Below the pieces are notes generated by a model. The model worked only from the letters and a program-made list of their open reading frames with translations. It had not been told where the DNA came from and ran no database searches. The translations under genes and the position numbers were made by a program. DNA of 10,627 bases, taken from contig JAOZQC010000062.1 in NCBI GenBank assembly GCA_029932425.1, positions 1 to 10,627 of the forward strand, in the 5' to 3' direction. Below, piece by piece: positions 5,891 to 10,627 of the stretch; positions within the stretch are counted from its first letter, which is position 1, and every line of letters begins with the position of its first letter. Origin of the DNA: Planctomycetota bacterium. GTDB taxonomy: Bacteria; Planctomycetota; JAJSAM01.

Positions 5891-5999
5891 GCAAGAGAGG
5901 CCGTGCCGCGGGCCTTCCGGGCGGGGCGCGCCGGAGGGCGCCGTCTTCCGGGAGAGACGGGGATCTGCCCGCGGACCATCGATCGGGGAGGCGAGAACC

Positions 6000-6985
6000 G
6001 TGGACATCAAGGGCATCGGGGAGAAGGTCGAAAGGGAAGCCTCGTTCGTGGGGGATCTCCTCGCGGAGATGCGCCGGGCGGTGATCGGCCAGGAGGAGCT
6101 GATCCGGTCCCTGGTGATGGGGCTTCTGGCCAACGGGCACGTGCTCCTCGAGGGTGTGCCGGGCCTGGCCAAGACCCGTAGCGTGCGGGCGCTCGCGAAG
6201 TGCATCCGGGCCGACTTCCAGCGGCTGCAGTTCACCCCGGACCTCCTGCCCGCGGACCTCATCGGGACCCTGGTCTACGTGCCCGAGGAGGGAGGCTTCA
6301 CCACCCGGAAGGGGCCGATCTTCACGAACCTCGTGCTCGCCGACGAGATCAACCGCGCGCCCGCGAAGGTGCAGAGCGCGCTCCTCGAGGCCATGCAGGA
6401 ACGGTCGGTGACGATCGGGGAGACCACCCACGCGCTGCCCGACCTCTTCCTGGTGCTCGCCACCCAGAACCCCATCGAGCAGGAGGGGACCTACCCGCTG
6501 CCCGAGGCCCAGGTGGATCGCTTCCTCCTGAAGGCCCTCATCCGCTACCCGGAGCGCGCGGAGGAGCGGAAGATCCTGGATCTCGCCTCCGCGGAGAGCT
6601 CGGACCGCCTGCCGGACCTGAAGGAGGTGGTGACCCCCGAGGACATCGTGCGGGTCCGCTCGGTGGTGGACGAGATCTACCTCGACGACAAGATCAAGGA
6701 GTACATCATCGACCTGGTGCTGGAGACACGGGCGCGGGAAGGCTCCCGGCTCGGGCTCTCGGAGCTCCTGGACTACGGGGCCTCGCCCCGGGCCACGCTC
6801 GCCCTGGCCCTCTGCTCCCGCGTGGCCGCCTTCATGGACGGCCGGCCCTACGTCACCCCCCAGGACGTGAAGGACGTGGCCCCCGCCGTCCTCCGCCACC
6901 GGATCATCCTGAGCTTCGAGGCGGAGGCCGAGGAGCTCACTCCCGACGACATCGTGAAGCGGCTCCTCGACGGGGTGAAGGTGCC

Positions 6986-6989
<4 letters not shown>
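6000..6989 (+). CDS. moxR: MoxR-family AAA+ ATPase
   Basis: This 329-residue cytosolic ATPase has the usual MoxR length. MoxR proteins act as chaperone-like ATPases that mature or remodel VWA-domain partners encoded beside them. The GTG start has GGAGG (5987-5991) eight bases upstream. Motifs: Walker A GVPGLAKT (52-59); FTPDLLPADLIGT (78-90); Walker B LVLADEINRAP (111-121), with Asp115 and Glu116; sensor 1 ATQNP (154-158); LPEAQVDRF (167-175), with the likely arginine finger Arg174; and sensor 2 GASPRA (260-265), with Arg264. All catalytic residues are present, so it should be active. Arg60 after the Walker A is slightly unusual, as many members have Leu or Met there. It is first in the operon and its TGA overlaps the GTG of the DUF58 gene by GTGA. 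MoxR identity is certain; the substrate is inferred from neighbours. Confidence 0.97.
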
Positions 6990-7867
<878 letters not shown>

Positions 7868-7871
7868 GACC

Positions 7872-9086
7872 ATGGTGCTCGATCTCTCCCTGCCGGAATC
7901 GAAGACGAGACGCCGGCGGTCGCCCTGGCCCTTCCTCCTCTGGCTGCCCCTGGCGGGGATGCTGGCGATCCTCCTCGCCCGGTCGCCCGGAGCGCGCCCG
8001 GCCCCGCCCCTCGTCGACCGGGAGCTCGCGGAGACCCTCGCCCGGCGCTCCCTCTTCGGCCAGGCCGCCGAGGTGTGGGAGGAGCTGGCGGCCCGGGACC
8101 CGGACCCCGCGGAGGCCCTCTTCCGGGCGGGCCTGAACCGCCGGCTCGCCGGGGAGCCGGAGCGCGCCCTGCGCGACCTCTACGCCGCGGAGCACCTGGG
8201 TCTCGCCGAGGAGCACCGGGCGGAGTCGAACCGGGCGGTGCTCGAGTGCCTGGCCTCGCTGGGCCGGTTCGCGGAGCGCAACGAGGAGCTGAAGCGGCGC
8301 ACGGGAGGAGAGGCCCCGGAGAAGGGCGCGGTGGTGGCGCGGGTGGGGGAGGAGAGGATCCTCCGCGCGGAGCTCGACGGGGCGGTGCGCGATGAGGAGA
8401 CGGCGCGCCTCCTGGCCCGCGGCGAGCTCTCCCGGGAGGCCCTGGACCGGGCGGTGGCGGCGCGGATGGCGGACCCCAAGGGGCTCGCCCCCGTGCTCCG
8501 CCAAATCCTCACCCGGCGCGTCCTGGCCCTCGAGGCCCTGGCCCGGGGGCTCGACCGGGAGCCCGCCTTCCACCGGCGCCTCCTCGCGGTGAGGCGGGAC
8601 CTCCTCGCGAACCAGCTCCTCGAGGATCGCCTGCTCGAGGGGATCCGCGTCACCGACGGCGAGATCGAGGACCACTGGAAGGCCCACCCCGAGCGCTACA
8701 CGGAGCCGGAGGCGGTGCGCTTCTCCCTGGGGGAGGATCCCGCGAAGCTCGAGGAGGTGCCCGGCTGGCACCGGCGGGGCGACCCCTTCCCGGGCGGCGC
8801 CCGGTCCGCGGAGGCCGACGCGCTGCTCTTCGCCCTGAAACCGGGGGAGGTCTCGGACCGGGCGGTCCGGGTGGGGGACCGGGAGCTCCGGTTCCGGGTG
8901 GAGGAGAAGCGCCCCGCGCGTCTGCGCCCGCTGTCGGAGGTGCGGGACCGGGTGCGGGAGGACCTCCTCGCGAGGAAGCGCCGGGAGGCCGTGGAGGCGC
9001 TCCGGCGGGAGGCCGAGGCCCGGCACCCCGTCGTGATCGTGGACGAGGCGCTGAGAAAGGCGATGGCGGAGGAGACCGGCCGGTGA
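7872..9086 (+). CDS. Membrane-anchored TPR plus SurA/parvulin-like protein
   Basis: This 404-residue protein starts at ATG 7872 behind GAGGTG (7861-7866), which overlaps the previous stop. RRRR at 13-16 precedes a single TM helix (about 19-37), so the rest should be periplasmic. Residues about 48-140 are Ala/Leu/Arg-rich amphipathic helices of TPR style (LFGQAAEVWEELAARDP, then AEALFRAGLNRRLAGEPERA). Residues 154-270 look like the SurA/PpiC N-terminal helical part: VARVGEERILRAEL, a long helical stretch, then RVTDGEIEDHWKAHPERY. The parvulin region that should follow is shortened: 'TEPEAVRFSLGED' passes quickly to FALKPGEVSDRAVRVGDRELRFRVEEKRPARLRPLSEVR. The central helices and usual active-site residues are missing, so chaperone or scaffold activity is likelier than isomerase activity. 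It is translationally close to DUF58 and overlaps the next gene. The chaperone role is inferred. Confidence 0.75.
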   Translation: MVLDLSLPESKTRRRRSPWPFLLWLPLAGMLAILLARSPGARPAPPLVDRELAETLARRSLFGQAAEVWEELAARDPDPAEALFRAGLNRRLAGEPERALRDLYAAEHLGLAEEHRAESNRAVLECLASLGRFAERNEELKRRTGGEAPEKGAVVARVGEERILRAELDGAVRDEETARLLARGELSREALDRAVAARMADPKGLAPVLRQILTRRVLALEALARGLDREPAFHRRLLAVRRDLLANQLLEDRLLEGIRVTDGEIEDHWKAHPERYTEPEAVRFSLGEDPAKLEEVPGWHRRGDPFPGGARSAEADALLFALKPGEVSDRAVRVGDRELRFRVEEKRPARLRPLSEVRDRVREDLLARKRREAVEALRREAEARHPVVIVDEALRKAMAEETGR

Positions 9087-10048
9087 GAGGGACCGCGGCC
9101 ATCCTCGCGGCGGCCCTCCTCTTCGCGGGCTGCGCGGGCGGGACGGAGGGGGAGGGGCCGTCCCCGCGCCCGGAGCTTCCCGTGGTGGAGACCGCCCGGG
9201 GCGGGCCCGTGACCCTCACCGTGCGCCTCTCGGCGAGGGAGATCGGCCTGGCGGATTCCCTCCTCCTTCAGGAGGAGGTGTGGGCCGAGCCGGGCTTCAC
9301 GGCGGAGCTCCCGGAGTTCGTCCCCGACGAGTTCGAGGGGTTCGGGATCACCGCCGAGGAGGAGGACCCCCCGGAGAGGACGAAGACGGGGACGGTGCTC
9401 CGGCGCCGCCTCACCCTGGAGCCGGAGCGCTCGGGGAAGCTCGAGATCCCCGCCCGGGAGGCCTGGTTCACCCGCGCGGACGGCGGCGGGGAGAGCTCGG
9501 TGACGGTGAAGCCCATCCCCGTGACGGTGAAGCCCATCGAGGACCCGGAGGCCGCCGCCCTGCCGGACCCCCGCCCCGCCCTCTCCGCGCGGGCGGAGGG
9601 CAAAGCGCGCGGCCCCTCGCCGTGGTGGCTGCTCCTCGCGCTGCCCCCCCTCCTCGCGGCGGGGGTCCTCGCGGCCCGGCGCCGCGCCCGGCCCGCCCCG
9701 CCCCGGCCCGCGGGGGAGATCGCCTGGGAGGCGCTCTCCCGGTTGGCGGCCGCGGGGCTCGTGGAGAAAGGGGAGGTCACGCGCTTCGTGGTGGCGCTCT
9801 CCGCGATCCTCCGGGAGTACGTGGAGCGGCGGTTCGGGGTCCGGGCGCCGGAGCGCACCACGGAGGAGTTCCTGGCGGAGGCGGCGGCCCATCCGCGGCT
9901 GGCCGCGCACCGGGCGGCCCTGGAGGGCTTTCTTCGCCTCGCGGACCGGGTGAAGTTCGCGAGGTACGAGCCGCGGGAGGAAGACCTCCAGGAGATGTTC
10001 GACGCGGTGAAGGCCTTCGTGGCGGCCACGGAGGGCCCCGATGTTTGA
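9083..10048 (+). CDS. BatD-like/DUF4381-like membrane protein
   Basis: This 321-residue protein begins at GTG 9083, overlapping the preceding TGA as GTGA, with GGAGGAG (9068-9074) eight bases upstream. The N-terminus is a signal sequence ending LLFAGC (Cys17), a borderline lipobox because -3 is Phe. Residues about 40-155 form a beta-rich periplasmic part reminiscent of one BatD immunoglobulin-like unit (VTLTVRLSAREIGLADSLLLQEEV, then a short 'KLEIPAREAWFT' end). A TM helix (about 180-198) with arginines after it leads to a cytoplasmic helical domain matching DUF4381: IAWEALSRLAAAGL, VTRFVVALSAILREYVERRFGVRAPERTTEEFL, LADRVKFARYEP. DUF4381 genes usually sit between DUF58 and VWA genes, as here. 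True BatD is longer, so this is a compact hybrid. Residues 139-152 contain a tandem VTVKPI repeat. The next gene overlaps its end by eight bases. The role is probably an adaptor between periplasm and MoxR/VWA proteins. Confidence 0.8.
   Translation: MRGTAAILAAALLFAGCAGGTEGEGPSPRPELPVVETARGGPVTLTVRLSAREIGLADSLLLQEEVWAEPGFTAELPEFVPDEFEGFGITAEEEDPPERTKTGTVLRRRLTLEPERSGKLEIPAREAWFTRADGGGESSVTVKPIPVTVKPIEDPEAAALPDPRPALSARAEGKARGPSPWWLLLALPPLLAAGVLAARRRARPAPPRPAGEIAWEALSRLAAAGLVEKGEVTRFVVALSAILREYVERRFGVRAPERTTEEFLAEAAAHPRLAAHRAALEGFLRLADRVKFARYEPREEDLQEMFDAVKAFVAATEGPDV
9500..9538. repeat. Tandem 18-bp direct repeat inside the BatD-like gene
   Basis: GTGACGGTGAAGCCCATC occurs identically at 9500-9517 and 9521-9538 with a 3-bp spacer, giving VTVKPI twice. 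Exact identity, including third bases, points to a recent 21-bp slippage duplication, which lengthens the linker before the TM helix without breaking the frame. Confidence 0.9.
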
Positions 10049-10627
10049 GCTGCACTCGCCGCTCCTGCTCCTCCTGCTCGTCCCCGCGGCGGCCGTCTTC
10101 CTCCTGGCCCGCCGCCGGAGGCCGCCCGCCATCGCCTACCCCTCCCTGGAAGCGGTCCGCCCCGCCCGGACCCTCCGGCTCCGGCTCGCGGGGCTCCCCG
10201 GGATCCTCCAGGGGCTGGCCGTGGTGCTCGTCGTCTTCGCCGCCGCCCGGCCCCGGGCCGGGGAGGCGAGGACCCTCATCCGGCGCGAGGGGATCGCCAT
10301 CCAGATGGTGCTGGACCGGTCCGGCTCCATGACGGAGGAGATCGACTACCGCGGCCGTCCCCGGCGGAAGATCGACGTGGTGAAGGAAATCTTCACGGAC
10401 TTCGTGGTGGGGGGGAGCGGGCTCCCCGGCCGGCCGAACGATCTCGTGGGGCTCACCACCTTTGCGCGCTTCGCGGAGGAGAACTGCCCCCTGGTGGCGC
10501 TGCACGAGCCCCTGGTGACCGCGGTGAAGAACCTCCGGACGGTGCCCCCCTTCCTCACCGCCTCCCGGACGCCCACCTGGGACCGGCGGGAGGCGGTGGC
10601 CCAAAACCCCCTCTCCGCCACCGCCAA
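10041..10627 (+). CDS. batA: BatA-like VWA-domain membrane protein (3' end outside window)
   Basis: The frame opens at ATG 10041, overlapping the previous gene's end by eight bases, and runs off the right edge; 195 residues are visible. The layout is that of BatA: MFELHSPLLLLLLVPAAAVF forms the first TM helix, RRRRPPAIAYPSLEAV follows as in BatA 'AI.fPs...', a second TM helix spans about 53-70, and then the VWA domain starts at IAIQMVLDRSGSM with MIDAS residues Asp92, Ser94 and Ser96 all present. A 'RPNDLVGLTTFARFAEENCPL' block (131-151) is the expected next VWA strand, with the Cys-Pro-Leu typical of BatA. Residues after about 172 align less naturally with the usual 'DGT.igdA' MIDAS loop, although a Thr and an Asp remain (TPTWD). 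BatA proteins are inner-membrane partners of MoxR in oxidative-stress and envelope functions. The family is clear; the process is inferred. Confidence 0.9.
   Translation, partial: MFELHSPLLLLLLVPAAAVFLLARRRRPPAIAYPSLEAVRPARTLRLRLAGLPGILQGLAVVLVVFAAARPRAGEARTLIRREGIAIQMVLDRSGSMTEEIDYRGRPRRKIDVVKEIFTDFVVGGSGLPGRPNDLVGLTTFARFAEENCPLVALHEPLVTAVKNLRTVPPFLTASRTPTWDRREAVAQNPLSATA

Larger units (their letters stand above)
5283..5999. other. Structured intergenic region between tex and moxR
   Basis: About 717 bases lie here without a credible protein gene; open frames are Arg-rich or pyrimidine-driven shadows. In order the region holds 28-bp tandem repeats, a hairpin just after tex, a group of perfect hairpins, a sigma-70-like promoter, a possible small RNA, a homopyrimidine tract and a weak -10 element upstream of moxR. 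Bases 5640-5760 are notably richer in A/T than the flanking genes. The main elements are listed separately. Confidence 0.6.

Noticed and set aside
5594..6181. Plus-strand 195-codon frame running into moxR
   Set aside because: It crosses the promoter/sRNA candidate and the pyrimidine tract, overlaps the conserved start of MoxR in another frame, and encodes no recognisable protein.

Overview
This is a very GC-rich bacterial window (clearly above 65% G+C by eye). Its codons end almost always in G or C, GTG starts are common, and several genes encode exported or membrane-anchored proteins. A signal-peptide protein with secretin-like features and a Bat-type (aerotolerance) operon suggest a diderm of a high-GC lineage such as Planctomycetota, Acidobacteriota or Myxococcota. 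The sequence alone does not fix the phylum. I see no IS element, tRNA, rRNA or CRISPR array.

Layout. Bases 2-751 hold the 3' part of an exported protein resembling the C-terminal domain of secretins. Bases 752-1473 carry no credible gene but contain strong GC hairpins. A phosphofructokinase of the pyrophosphate-dependent type lies on the minus strand (1474-2589). It is divergent from the RNA-binding transcription accessory protein Tex (2766-5282), and the 176-bp gap has a recognisable promoter for each gene and a palindrome between them. Bases 5283-5999 are a second gene-free stretch, dense in structure: 28-bp tandem repeats, a run of perfect hairpins, a good sigma-70 promoter (TTGACA-18-TAGGGT) that may drive a small RNA of about 130 nt, and a homopyrimidine/G-quadruplex tract.

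From 6000 to the window end runs one tightly packed operon: MoxR AAA+ ATPase, DUF58 protein, a membrane-anchored TPR/SurA-like chaperone, a BatD-like/DUF4381-like membrane protein, and a BatA-like VWA protein cut by the window edge. Stops and starts overlap or nearly touch, so translation is probably coupled. By family analogy, MoxR acts as a chaperone-like ATPase on DUF58 and VWA partners at the inner membrane, and the BatD-like protein supplies a periplasmic and cytoplasmic adaptor. The unusual member is the third gene, which joins one TM segment, TPR-like helices and a shrunken parvulin/SurA-like region. It is the best candidate here for an undescribed component of a known system.
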